Assembly (NCBI GenBank): GCA_022494885.1
Contig: JAGVSM010003515.1
Span: forward strand, 27,186-91,185
Direction of reading: 5' to 3'
DNA: 64,000 nucleotides
Source of the DNA: Micrasema longulum
Lineage: Eukaryota; Arthropoda; Insecta; Trichoptera; Brachycentridae
Of this stretch, positions 44,300-54,735 are shown one piece after another. The stretch's first letter is position 1. Each line of letters starts with the position of its first letter. A program made the translations under genes and the position numbers. The notes below the pieces were generated by a model, which worked only from the letters and a program-made list of their open reading frames with translations, had not been told where the DNA came from and did not search any database.

Positions 44300-44615
44300 C
44301 TTTGTATACAGATCTCGCTTCTTCTACATCCTTATATCTTCTCATGGACGCCCACCGACTATCTAGACTTTTGACATGTCCATCTTCAGGTATATGTTGG
44401 ATTTGGTCATTCCTCGTCTTTTTCGTCTTCCTCAATTTTCTGAATCCATTCGCTCTACGTGTTCAAACCAACGCAGAACTCTCTTCTTGATTTCGTCGAT
44501 AATGCTTATCTCGGGCTTGATGTAGGCTCTCCTAAACATTGACCAAATTTACGTGCTCATAAGTGAGATTCACCCGGCTCAACCAATTCACCTACTAGGC
44601 AACGCCTGAAAACAA
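44300..44615 (-). mobile_element. ZF4 intron: RTE LINE scrap and repeat A scrap
   Basis: Bases 44300-44530 match part of the minus-strand RTE at 41800-42720 (ACAGATCTCGCTTC, TTTTGACATGTCCATCTTCA, TTGGATTTGGTCAT). Bases 44560-44615 carry TTCACCTACTAGGCAACGCC from repeat A. Confidence 0.7.
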
Positions 44616-44869
44616 ATTTCTAATCAATCTAAAATGCCAATCTTTTGGGGCTTAATTAAGCCTGTTGATTGGCTTAAAAAAAAGAGCAGTCGTTTTCTGA
44701 AACCGGTATTAAATTCATTTAAATATTTTAACACAAATTAAAGACGTTGTTTTTTTCCAATTCTCCGGTTTTTCAAAAGCGCAGTTTATTCTACAAATGT
44801 ATTTCTTTTACCCCTTTTTTGTAACTTTACTTTATAAATTACATTACATTATTCTTGTTTTTGTTTCAG

Positions 44870-45723
44870 GTTTACAAGCAAAACTGAATGTTTTCACCTG
44901 TTCAGAGTGTCAATATAAATGTTCCACGAAGAGCAAATTGGGATCGCACATGTTTACTCATACTGGTGAGAAACCATTCTCATGCTCAGAGTGCCAATAT
45001 AAATCTTCCCATAAGCGTAATTTAAAATTACACAGGTTAATTCACACTGGCGAAAAACCATTCTCATGCTCAGAGTGCCAATTTAAATGTTCACGAAAAG
45101 GAGATTTAAAATCACACATTTTATCTCACACTGGCGAGAAACGTTTCTCATGCCCAGAGTGCCCATATAAATGTTCACGAAAGAGAAATTTGCAACCACA
45201 CATGTATATTCATACCGGCGAGAAACCATTCTCATGCACACACTGCCAATTCAAATGCTCTCGAAAAGGAGTTTTGAAATCACACATTTCAACTCATACC
45301 GGTGAGAAACCATTCTCATGCTCAGACTGTCAATTCAAATGTTTACGGAAAGGAAATTTGAGAACACACATTTTATCTCATACCGGTGAGAAACCATTCT
45401 CATGCTCAAAGTGCCAATTCAAATTTTCACAGAAAAGTTCTTTAAAAAGTCACATGCTAATTCACACAGGTGTTAAACCATTCTCATGCTCGAAGTGTCA
45501 ATATAAATGTTTTCTTAAGAGAAATTTAAAACATCACATGTTAACTCATACCAGTGAGAAACCATTCTCATGCTCAGAGTGCGAATATAAATGTTCACTA
45601 AAGAGACATTTGGAGTCGCACATTTTTACTCATACAGGCGAGAAACCATTCTCATGCTCAGAGTGCAAATATAAATGTTCACAAAAGAGATCTTTGCAAT
45701 CACATGTTAAGTCACACCGGTGA
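44870..45723 (+). CDS. ZF4 exon 2: 10-finger C2H2 array
   Basis: 3' coding exon of ZF4. Acceptor TTTGTTTCAG|GTTT at 44869/44870; phase 1, giving S-LQAKLNVFTCSECQYKC. It has ten C2H2 fingers with TGEKP linkers and variants TGEKR, TGVKP and TSEKP. Finger 2 has Ser at the core Cys position (CQYKSSHK) and finger 7 the classical Phe. The last finger ends QSHVKSHR then TGA: two bases are missing relative to CACACATGTTAACTCAC, but the shifted reading still gives H-x3-H, so this finger may fold. The terminal SDCGNTF finger is absent, replaced about 10 bp downstream by a repeat A copy. The intron is only 740 bp. Confidence 0.87.
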
Positions 45724-45965
45724 AAGACTATTCTACGTTTCCTCAACTCTTCAATCTGTTGACTTTTGTGAATTAAAAGAACTGGAACCTTTATCATGTG
45801 GGTGAGATTCATCCGGCTGAACCGACACACCTACTAGGCAACGCTTGAAAGCAGATTACTTCTTCTTTTACCAGTTTCTTTACTTAAAAATGTTTTTAGT
45901 ATGTCCAAATGTTTGTAGACAGGCTGGGTCTCCGCCTCAGGGAGTTGTTTAGATCTAAATTTGTT
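45724..45965 (+). repeat. Repeat A abutting the ZF4 stop
   Basis: Starts near 45735 within ten or so bases of the ZF4 stop codon: CTCAACTCTTCAATCTGTTG, AGAACTGGAACCTTTATC, CACCTACTAGGCAACGC, then GTTTGTAGACAGGCTGG. It replaces the sequence that encodes the terminal finger in ZF1. Confidence 0.78.
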
Positions 45966-46039
45966 GCAACAGAGAAGTTAATTTATTGTCCTAGATTTAA
46001 TTTTCATTGTATTTTATTTCGAGTTTACCTCTACCTATG

Positions 46040-46200
46040 TGAATCGAGTTGTGGTGCCGTGGCTAGTGTCTCGGACTCACGGCTCGAACGCCAGTGGTTC
46101 GAATCGAGCTATTTACAACTCGCTGAAAATGGCCTTCAAAACTAAATATTTGCGTTAATCATAAGAACGCCAATATTATTTTTCATTAATAATATATTTT
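46040..46200 (+). mobile_element. tRNA-derived SINE-1
   Basis: Head GGCTAGTGTCTCGGACTCAC, B box GGTTCGAATCG (46095-46105), then TTTACAACTCGCTGAAAATG and AATCATAAGAACGCC. Partner of 175-356. Confidence 0.72.
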
Positions 46201-46229
46201 AAAGAAAAAATATCGTGTTTATTCATTTA

Positions 46230-47280
46230 TTTAACTTTGTGTATATAATATTATTTGTACATTGGCGGGCTCATTGCCAAATGGCAATTTCTTCTAACCA
46301 ACCATTAAAATAATACAATATTTTGAGTTTGTCCAAATTTTTGTAGACAAGGACTGGATTTAACTCCCTGGGGAGCTGTTTATATTAACATATTACAACA
46401 GAGATGAAGAACATTTAAGAAAAGGTAATATTGAAGTCTAGGCATCTACAAGGCTTATGACCTGTCAATGGCTGGTTTAAGTGGCCACTTTACACACTGT
46501 GTAACATTTGCCATTCTGCCTATATTTGAACATCTATATTCCTTCAATTATTTTATTTGTTGATGTTTGTGAAGTTAAAGAGCTGAAACCTTTATTTATG
46601 CGGGTGAGATTCATCTAATTGAATTATTTCACCTACATACTAGGCAACGCCTGAAAATATTAATTTTTCAATTTCTATACTTCTTCATAGACCAGGTAAT
46701 TTATCAACAATATTTTGAGTTTGTCCAAATTTTTGTAGACAAGGACTGGATTCAACTCCCTGGGGAGCTGTTTATATTAACATATTACAACAGAGATGAA
46801 GAACATTTAAGAAAAGGTAATATAGAAGTCTAGGCATCTACAGGGCTTATGACCTGTCAATGGCTGGTTTAAGTGGCCACTTTACACACTGTGTAACATT
46901 TACCATTCTGCCTATAAATATAGAACATCTATATTCCTTCAATTCTTTTATTTGTTGACGTTTGTGAAGTTAAAGAGCTGAAACCTTTATTCATCTAATT
47001 TCTTTATTACCTTTTCTTAAATGTTCTATATCTCTCTTGTAATATGTGATTAAAATAATAGTTTTATTTTTATAATTCAAGTTACGGAACATGTTACAGA
47101 AAATAAAGATTAATAAGCTTAAGATGTATAAACATAGGAATAAACGTATTTGTTTATAAATTACCTTAAATCAAAACTATTACTCAATGGGAAAGGGGGA
47201 AAAAGAGAAAAGAGGAAAGGAGGAGAGATTAAGGAAGGGAAAGGAGATGTTTCTTCAGACGTGATTTAAATGAAGATTTT
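46230..47280 (-). mobile_element. LINE 3' tail split by a repeat A dimer
   Basis: Bases 46230-46315 match 27300-27385 (ATTGGCGGGCTCATTGCCAA) and 47049-47280 match 27390-27610 (AAGCTTAAGATGTATA, GATGTTTCTTCAGACGTGAT). They are one LINE tail into which 46316-47048 was inserted. Confidence 0.75.
46316..47048. repeat. Repeat A tandem dimer
   Basis: Two nearly identical plus units start with CAATATTTTGAGTTTGTCCA at 46316 and 46708, which defines a unit of about 392 bp. Each has GACAAGGACTGGATT, CAACTCCCTGGGGAGCTGTT, TTACAACAGAGATGAAGAAC, GCATCTACA-GGCTTATGACC and AGAGCTGAAACCTTTATT. The second ends early and a short inverted piece (46996-47048) closes the array. Confidence 0.85.
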
Positions 47281-47329
47281 ACTGTTAATGGATAGAACAA
47301 GTTCGTAAATAAATAAGATTTATTATTTT

Positions 47330-47500
47330 ATGCTTCACAGCAGGTCAGGAGGCTTAAATACGGTGGTGCATTACAACACAGAACACCCGGACTTAAGTAA
47401 TATCACATTTTATTTTTGTGTTATCACCGGGAATCGAACCCTGAATCGTCCGCGCGTGAGTCAAGCATCTTAACCAGCACACCACGCAGACCGCCCGTTT
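47330..47500 (-). mobile_element. SINE-3-related tRNA head
   Basis: Reversed B box GGGAATCGAACCC (about 47427-47439) and reversed A-box region GCATCTTAACCAGCACACCA; the body is only distantly like SINE-3. Bases 47501-48019 beyond have nothing recognised. Confidence 0.6.
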
Positions 47501-48019
47501 TCTTAATAAAACAAAAAAAAAATTAAAAAATAAAAAACCCCTCTCCCCCTTATTTTAAATTAGACAAAATGCAAAACTAGAAGCGGTTAGTCGTAAATGA
47601 ATAGCTGGCGCCTAACAAACCCTTGAAGATAGCTTCCAATGTTTTTATAATACATTTTATCTTTCTTATTTTTGTTCGATTGCAAATATTATTTTTTGCT
47701 AGTATTTTTTTTTTCATTTTATTAAAAATTAATGCCAGCAATTTTTATAAAAAAATTAAATATATGTAAATAGGTAATATTATAATTGTATATTTTACAT
47801 TTCTACCCCTCTGATGTGGATGCTGGCTAAATGATGAGTGGAATCTGGATTCTGAAATACAGAACTTATGCTGGAAATAGGTACTATAGTCCTTAAAATG
47901 TAACACGATTAGAATGACAGTTGTCAGAAAAAGTGACGACATAACTTTGTAGTAACGTCAGAGTAGTTATTTATATTGACACACGAAAAATCATTTGTAT
48001 CTGGCGTGTTAATTAATGT

Positions 48020-48400
48020 ACAAAATCAGCTTTCAAATTTAAAAAAAAAAACGAACTAAACCTAATTATTAACGACGTTCTTACAAGGTTACATCATTTT
48101 GCAAAAACGTAAGAGATGGACAACTCGATCAATGTAAATTGATTGAATAAAAAAATAATTCAATTGATGTTGTTCATGAAACAAATATAAATGTCTCACT
48201 TTCTGGTGAATAATTGTGTTAAACACACTATAATAGAATTGTTTTTGCGTTTTTATATCAATTTTCGGAAATAGAGTTTCATGATTGCATGAAATAACTA
48301 ATAAAATCGATTTGATTGATCATTATCAGTAATTTGCCATCACTAATGAAATCAGTTTGACCGCTGTCTTGTAATCAAGCTATATTTTAAGGACTATAAT
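48020..48400 (+). repeat. Dispersed repeat G
   Basis: Second copy of 39935-40303; see there. Bases 48401-48803 after it have no recognised feature. Confidence 0.7.
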
Positions 48401-48803
48401 TGCTTTGTCATAATGCTATTCTTGAAAGCCCCCCGACAATTTAATTATAAAGACGAATGAGAAAGTGGCAGCACTAACAAATGCGTATTTATCTATGGCC
48501 TATGGCTTTTATTGCTTCTTGTCAGACTTCTTCCGTTGAATATTTTGTGTATGGAAAGAAAATGTTTTACTGAAACACTACAACATTTAGAATTATTATT
48601 TGCCTTTGACGTAACTCACATCTACATGTTATTAAATATATTTCATATCCATTTTTTAATGGATTTAAAAAACATATTGTATAATATATCTCAAATTCGT
48701 GTTTTGGCATTGACAAGCGATAAAAATAATTTTTAAATAATGTTTTTAGTGAAACTTCAATTGATAATGGATTAAAAAGAAGTAGTTATATTTGTTGCAC
48801 ATT

Positions 48804-49560
48804 TGTTGATACGCCCTCATCATAACATTGATCAGTGTAGCTAACGCGCTACCAGCGTCGTGTTGTGGTCCCGCTGCAGTCACTACGCACACGTCCCGGT
48901 CCGCTGGTTGTAAGGCAGTGGAGGCTAGGCGATCTTGTTGACTCGTTGAGGCCGGAGATGTCCTCAGAAGGGCCTCTTACTTCAGGTTGAAGTTGCCGGT
49001 TCCCGTGGTCAGGAATCCGTAGGGAGAGAAGTCCAAAATCCAAGTCCAGGGTGAAGCGAAGGTGTCAAGCGAAGTAAAGTGAAGTCGAGTAGAAAGCCGG
49101 GTTGGGGAGTAGCGAGTAAAAGCAAAACGTCGGAGAAGAAGTGATCGTTTATTTTCAAAGGTGCATGTTATATACAGTTCGCGCTACGTGCCCCACCATT
49201 CACCCTGCCGAGCGGGCCTAGCCGTCGCATGCCGCGCGGAGAGAGAGAGAGAGAGAGCGACAGAGAAGGCCGCCTGCCCGCTCTATCTGTCTCCCCCCTC
49301 CAGTTCTCACGGCATTCTAGCGGCGGCAGCGCAGCGCGAAACAATGAACATTTAAAAATACCAACTTAAACTAATTTACAAACTAAATGCCTATTCTAAA
49401 TGCCTCGGTATGGAAAAGGCTACCCCCGAAAGTGACAAATACTAGTCTTTATTAGAGGGCAGCTCATTTCTAACACATACCGAGATCCCTAACTAACACA
49501 TCTAGCGCGATGGCGGTCCCTACAAGGGCCGCATTCCATATTGACGTCCATCACAATCAG
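48804..49560 (-). mobile_element. Probable solo LTR
   Basis: A markedly G+C-richer island of about 750 bp. On the minus strand it holds CTGTATATAACATGCACC (TATA-like) followed about 20 bases later by AAAATAAACGATC (poly(A) signal), the U3-R order of an insect LTR. A (GA)n tract lies at 49238-49258. The direct repeat TGTTG flanks it (48804-48808, 49561-49565), which fits a 5-bp target duplication, but the ends are then not TG...CA. No retroviral-type ORF is next to it. Exact ends are uncertain. Confidence 0.5.
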
Positions 49561-49892
49561 TGTTGTAAATTTTACGTTAAAATAAAACAAAAATGCCTAG
49601 TCGTCATTCAAACATGAATGCCGAGAGTTTTACAAGAAGGAAGTTTGACAGCTGGAGTACGATGTCGCATTCGATTGTAAATGTTGAGTGCTTTGTGGCA
49701 CGGGTGGCTGTTACTCGTCGAATTACGGAAGTTGAATACGATTCTAAAGACGTACAAGTCCAGCATAATGCTCCAGAATTGAAAATGCAAGACCAACCTT
49801 TCATCTAATGCAGAAACTCCTGGGCAACCGAGATCTGAAACTGAGCAGAAGATGGAGATCAATAAAAGCTTATGTGTTGATAGTGTTGCTCA
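49561..49892. other. Short open frame, unrecognised
   Basis: A 71-codon plus-strand frame at 49593-49808 starts MPSRHSNMNAESFTRRKFDS. I do not recognise it, and both flanks are transposon debris. Probably not a gene. Confidence 0.3.
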
Positions 49893-50015
49893 ACAATGAA
49901 CAAAATTGAGGCTTTAGAATTTTGGATGTGCAGAAGAATGCTTCGAATCTCATGGACTGGTCGTTTTTCTTTCACAGATAACATCAAACGCTATAATGCG
50001 ATCCGAAACGTCGGT
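49893..50015 (+). mobile_element. RTE-like LINE scrap
   Basis: Plus strand reads MNKIEALEFWMCRRMLRISW, the segment of RTE-type ORF2 that precedes the C-terminal domain. Confidence 0.65.
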
Positions 50016-50094
50016 AAATAGTACAAACGACACACGGCACACTAACCAAGAAAAACTTATTGTGCTTTATTGTTTGAGAAATCCTAGAGCTAGA

Positions 50095-50150
50095 CCTTTT
50101 GCGTGATAGGCAAACGTACTGACCATTACACCACAAGGCCGACGAATGTA
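50095..50150 (-). mobile_element. SINE-2 head fragment
   Basis: The minus strand reads GTCGGCCTTGTGGTGTAATG, then GTCAGTACGTTTGCCTATCA. This is a tRNA-Asp-like anticodon arm without the rest of the element. Confidence 0.6.
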
Positions 50151-50207
50151 TTTAAAGTATTGAAATGTATTGGAATGTACACGAACGAATACACGTTATA
50201 TCCCAAT

Positions 50208-51011
50208 CATAGAATTAAGAATAGTCCAGAAGGAGCGTAGAATCATATTTGAATACATCGGAATGTGTCAGAAAATCTCCCCACTATGCCCCACTTTCGC
50301 CACGCGCATTCATGATAGCACCGCGTAATGTTGCACGATGGGAAAAAATATAATCATAATACAAATGTAAGGTAAAAAAAAGCAATCTTTTAATTTCTCT
50401 AAAATTTTATTTTGCACGCGGAAATATTGATTGACACAACAAAGTAGATAAGTAAAGGGTCATTTAATAGGAGTAATTGAATTTATGAACTTTGAACTTT
50501 AAATATAAAACAAACTTTATTTTACATAAAACGGATATTTTTGTATCACGTTAACTAATATTTGATGTTTTAAAGTTAATGTCGGTCAAATGTCCACTAC
50601 AGAATTGTTTAATCCGAGGTCTAATTTTTATTAGTTCTCTCATTAGATAAGCAAAGTAGGGTAAACAAATTTACTACCCTGGCAACACTAACGAAATGTC
50701 CATTTTGATTTCTTCGACAATCTGACAGATAGAAAGATAATTCAATTTTTAAATAATGCATTTGCTACTTACACATTAATTTTCCAATTCCACATGAAAT
50801 GTGATTCCATCCTGTTTCTTTAAGATTCAGAAGTATTTCTACACTTCAAAAGAACATAACACGGCATAGTTGAATTCAAATCAGGAGTTGCGTACTAAGC
50901 GACGTTTACAAAGAAACTAATGGGTCAACACGTAAAACGACTATTTTATGAGTAGTAGTCGCCTTCTGTTTGATACTCGTGTGCAGTTTCTGGGCTATTC
51001 CTAATTCTTTG
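50208..51011 (-). mobile_element. P-like DNA transposon, copy 1
   Basis: Starts CATAGAATTAAGAATAGTCC; the complement of the end reads CAAAGAATTAGGAATAGCCC, so it has terminal inverted repeats. An 8-bp direct repeat flanks it with one mismatch (ATCCCAAT at 50200-50207, ATCCCAGT at 51012-51019). The minus strand carries a frameshifted THAP-like start (MPCYVLLKCRNTSE...DGITFHV). An 8-bp target duplication, CA-starting ends and a THAP zinc finger together point to the P-element superfamily. The 804-bp copy lacks a catalytic domain and is non-autonomous. Confidence 0.75.
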
Positions 51012-51373
51012 ATCCCAGTACAAATTTTGCATAATTGCTTATTTTTACGGAAATAAAAGTTTCGAAAGGATCAAATAAAACCATTATCCCAGTCAAGCAC
51101 TAATAGATAACCTGTAGCCATAATTTCTATTTGTTTGTGGATTGTCTCTTAAATATCACATTACATTTTATCTGAGGCTCTACTGTCAAATACCAGGGAT
51201 GCGCGTCCTCGTCCAGCGGATAATAAATAGATAAATTACAATATTATTGAACCACTAAACGAATACTTTTCTTACAAATCGCCGCTAAAAGTAAGTAACA
51301 AATATATATTTGATTTGTAGCAAGCACCAAAGCAGGCCAAAAGTTTCAATTGCAGCGGTTAATTACCGCCAGT

Positions 51374-52139
51374 CATAGAATCAACAATAGTCATGAAACT
51401 GCATACGCGCATCAAACAGAAGGCGACTAAACTACTCTTAAAGGAGTAGTTTTGCGTTTTACCCATTAATTTCTTTAGAAACGTCGCGTCGCTCAGTACG
51501 CAACTCCTGATATGAATTCAAATATGCCGTGTTGTATATTTTTAAATTGTAAAAATACTGCTGGGGTCTTAAAGAAACAGGATGGGATCACATTTTATGT
51601 GTAAGTAGCAAATGCATTACTTAAAAATTGAATTATTTTTCCTTTTGTCAGATTGTCGAAGAAAACAAAATGGACATTTCGTTAGTGTTTCCAGGGTAGT
51701 AAATGGTTTTTACCCTACTTTGCTCATCTAATGAGGGAACTTATAAAAATTGGACCTCGGATTAAACAACGCCGTGGTGGACATTTGACTGACATTATCT
51801 TTAAAACATAAAATTTTATTTCACATGACATAAAAATATCCGTGATATGTAAAATATTTTTTTTTTTATTTTTTAAGTTTAAAGTTCATTAATTAAATTA
51901 CTCTTATTAAATGACCCTTTATTTATCGATTCTGTTGTGTCAATCAATGTTTCCGCGTGTACAGTCAAATTTAAGACAAATTAATAAATTGCTTTTTTTT
52001 AAATATCACTATCTTACATTTGTGTTATGATTACATTTTTCGCGATCTGAAAGTGTGGTAAAGTGGGGGTTTTTTTGGACGCAGTCCGATGTATTCAAAT
52101 ATAATTCTACGCTCCTTCTGGACTATTCTTCATTCTTTG
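51374..52139 (+). mobile_element. P-like DNA transposon, copy 2
   Basis: Inverted relative to copy 1 and about 766 bp. Ends CATAGAATCAACAATAGTC and, on the complement, CAAAGAATGAAGAATAGTC. Flanking 8-bp repeats are CCGCCAGT (51366-51373) and CGGCCAGT (52140-52147). The target is a SINE-3, whose uninterrupted copies read ACCGCCAGGCTTGAG, which confirms the insertion point. It carries the THAP-like exon at 51524-51600. Confidence 0.78.
51524..51600 (+). pseudogene. THAP-domain first exon, orphan
   Basis: Reads MPCCIFLNCKNTAGVLKKQD then GITFY, and runs into GT|GTAAGT, a good donor. The start M-P-x-C-x4-C and the later I-T-F-[HY] follow the N-terminal half of a THAP C2CH zinc finger, the DNA-binding domain of P-element transposases. 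The rest of the domain (Trp, the second Cys-His pair) is not found downstream. Confidence 0.6.
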
Positions 52140-52330
52140 CGGCCAGTCTTGAGTAGTCATATTAAGTTCTCGTGATCACATCGGGAATCGGACGCGGAAC
52201 TTCCGTGCGTGAGGCGAGCGTCTTAGCTAGAGATAAATTCTTCTGCTCCTTGCGTCTCGCCTCTGGCGTGTGCGCAGCAGTGTTTTGCTGTGGATCGATT
52301 ACAATTTTTGCTGTTAATTCGAGACTCGGG

Positions 52331-52739
52331 CACGCCTTTACATGACGGGAAACTTTTTTATTGTGTTTGGTTTTCATTGAGTTTTAACCATCGAAAAAGG
52401 GAATGATTCCAAATTGAAAGCTTAAATTTGATGTCTACTGTGTTCATAAAGTGTCGATCACAGAAAAATACAAATAAGAAATCATAGCATTTTAAAAATT
52501 GATTTATTGATTCACCGATCATGATCATGTTCGTAATTTATTATCAATCCACACAATGATTAAATAATATAATTATTATTACATGAATTTATGAACTTGT
52601 TGGAGCTTTTAAGGTTGAACCCGTCCTAACCCTACATTCGTTAACTATATTCAGGGTTACAATGTTCATAAACATGTCTGTAAATACAAATTACTTTTAA
52701 GGTCACCTAATTTAATAATTACGGGAGATATTGAAAAAA
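52331..52739. other. No gene recognised
   Basis: AT-rich spacer; nothing seen. Confidence 0.45.
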
Positions 52740-53270
52740 TCTACATCAAAATATTTAAGGTTCATACAGTAGACACTCTTTATAAAATAAATTCTATAAT
52801 ACAAAAATATATTTAAAAAAATTAAAAAGAATTTGAAATGAATAAGTCACTCAGATACCAACATAATATCAAAATTCCTAAATTCCACACAAGTCATGGT
52901 CAAAATAGCTTTCTATTCAAATGTGTAAAAAAATATAATAATCATCCTAATGAAGTAAAAACTATGAAAAATAATATATCAGTAAATAAATTTAAAGTTA
53001 ATCTTAAGAAATTTTTTGAACTCGTGTAAAAACAACATTAAATTTCAATTAGTATGAATGTATTATTGTTTAATGGTTTTTATTTATATATCCTATATTT
53101 TTATTTTTCTTTTCATGTACTCGTATTTAAAATTATATAAACTCTTATTAATAAACAACTAAAACAGTGTAAGTCACTCTCCAAGCACAAGAGTTAGTCT
53201 TTTTTATGGAGAGTTACAGTGATAACATTTACGAGATGTGGAAAAGTAGATATGTTTAGAATTTTACAAA
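52740..53270 (+). mobile_element. LINE-K 3' end, uninterrupted
   Basis: Reads KEFEMNKSLRYQHNIKIPKF, then HTSHGQNSFLFKCVKKYNNH, ending NKFKVNLKKFFELV and a stop at 53027-53029. The 3' UTR matches 4990-5330 and shows the empty target site of the MITE at 5132. Bases 53271-53569 have no feature other than AT-rich sequence leading to ZF5. Confidence 0.75.
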
Positions 53271-53586
53271 AACATGTACTTTTTATGAAATTTATGAATA
53301 AAAAAAAAAATATTTAAAAAAAGATTATTAAGAAAGAACTTTTATTTGGCATTAAAACATAAAAAACAATTTTAAAAATCAGAGCATTCTAGGCACAAAC
53401 TACAGCGATGTTCTATGCACATTGCACGCCGCGCGCTGTGACAGTGTTAATACTTAAGGGTGTATTAGAGACGTGTGTTTATGAATCTAGGGTTACGCCA
53501 TAATAATAAACAGGGGAAAAAAAATCATTTATTCATAATTTGAATCATTTTTAGGATATTGATCTGCAGAATTAATTATCAAAGTT

Positions 53587-54151
53587 ATGGAAATAGCTTT
53601 CGTGGATATTAAGATTGAACCAGGGAACGGCGATGTAGGGGATATTCTCCATACTGGAGAAGAGGCGCCATGGCCTTACAAAAACGAGGAGCTGGATGTT
53701 GCTACCGTGAAAGCTGAACCGGGGACTAGTGATATAGAAGGAGATATTCTCCATACTGGGGAAAATAAGTTTTCCCCTTACATAAGCGAGGAGTCAGGTG
53801 TTGTTACTGTGAAAGCTGAACCGGGGACTAGCAATATTGGAGAAGATATTCTTCTTACTAAAAAAGAGGTGTCATGGCTTTACAAAAGCGAGGAACCAAA
53901 TGTTGCTACTGTAAAAGCTGAACCGAGGACTAGCGATATCGAAAGTGATATTCTCCTTTCTAAAGAAAAGGCGTCGTGGTCTTTTAAAAGCGAAGAGCCT
54001 GGTGTTGCTACCGCCAAGGCTAAACCAGGGACCAGTACTGACCAACTTTGGATAACCAGTGGTATAATGATCCACACAGATGTGGATATTGATCATCCTG
54101 ACATTAAACAGCAATGTTTGGATTCCTCTCGTCACAATGAAATCGCCGCAA
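53587..54151 (+). CDS. ZF5 exon 1: SUMO-motif N-terminal exon (type B)
   Basis: First coding exon of ZF5, 565 nt, phase 1 at donor CGCAA|GTAAGT. ATG 53587 opens MEIAFVDIKIEPGNGDVGDI. The acceptor GATCTGCAG (exon start 53570) is the same as in ZF2 and ZF3. Sites are IKIE and VKAE three times; the last repeat reads AKAKP, so it has lost the acceptor pattern, and the end is IKQQ as in other type B genes. The 34-residue repeats carry the spacer form PYKxEE or YKSEEP. Closest relative: ZF2, including the start of the intron. Confidence 0.78.
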
Positions 54152-54735
54152 GTAAGTAAAACTCCCTTCCACATTGTCTCCTCTGAGATTTCACGTTTGA
54201 ACTATAAAATTGCACGATTGTTGACACGAGGCGGCAGCGGACTTGTATCATTTATGCCGTCCATCGAAAATATTGCAACAATGGATAAGTAGGTTATTAA
54301 TACGGTGTAGAAAAATTAATATTACGTTTCTAAAAGTTGTAGCTTTCTTTAATTCAATTTCACTGTTTTTTTGCCACTCTTATCTTTTATACCTGGCAGA
54401 AAAACGAATTCCATGCGGATGCGAGGCGAGAAATAGCGGGGGGTGAGGCCCAAGGACTTCTACGATATTATTTAGCGGAGTGGACTGAATGTAATTTTAA
54501 AATTATATATTACAGAATGAATTGTTCACTGTTGTGATTATTTCTGTAAAACTTTTAATTGTAAAAGGTTCATTGAACCGTTAATATATAAAAATAAAAA
54601 ACAATGCATACTCACATAATTTGCAACCAATACCTTTGAATTATTTAACTACTAAACTGTTTATTGTTTGCGGTCTTATTTGCTTCCGTTACTTTATTAT
54701 AAGATTTACGTTCGTTATTTTTATTTTTGTTTCAG
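54152..54735. other. ZF5 intron, 584 bp
   Basis: The shortest intron of the family. The first 130 bp match ZF2. The end TTTTTATTTTTGTTTCAG is the shared acceptor. No transposon seen. Confidence 0.7.

Larger units (their letters stand above)
51105..52330 (-). mobile_element. SINE-3 split by a P-like element
   Basis: Bases 51105-51373 hold the SINE body (TCTGAGGCTCTACTGTCAAA, TTGTAGCAAGCACCAAAGCA, GGTTAATTACCGCCAGT). Bases 52140-52330 resume with CAGTCTTGAGTAGTCATATT and the reversed tRNA head (GGGAATCGGACGCGGAAC, GTGCGTGAGGCGAGCGTC). The interruption is exactly the P-like copy 2. Confidence 0.78.

Noticed and set aside
53872..54174. Antisense open frames opposite the N-terminal exons (also at 12094-12448, 43855-44055 and 61273-61603)
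   Set aside because: They follow from the repeated codon pattern of the sense strand; they lack start context and vary between paralogs.
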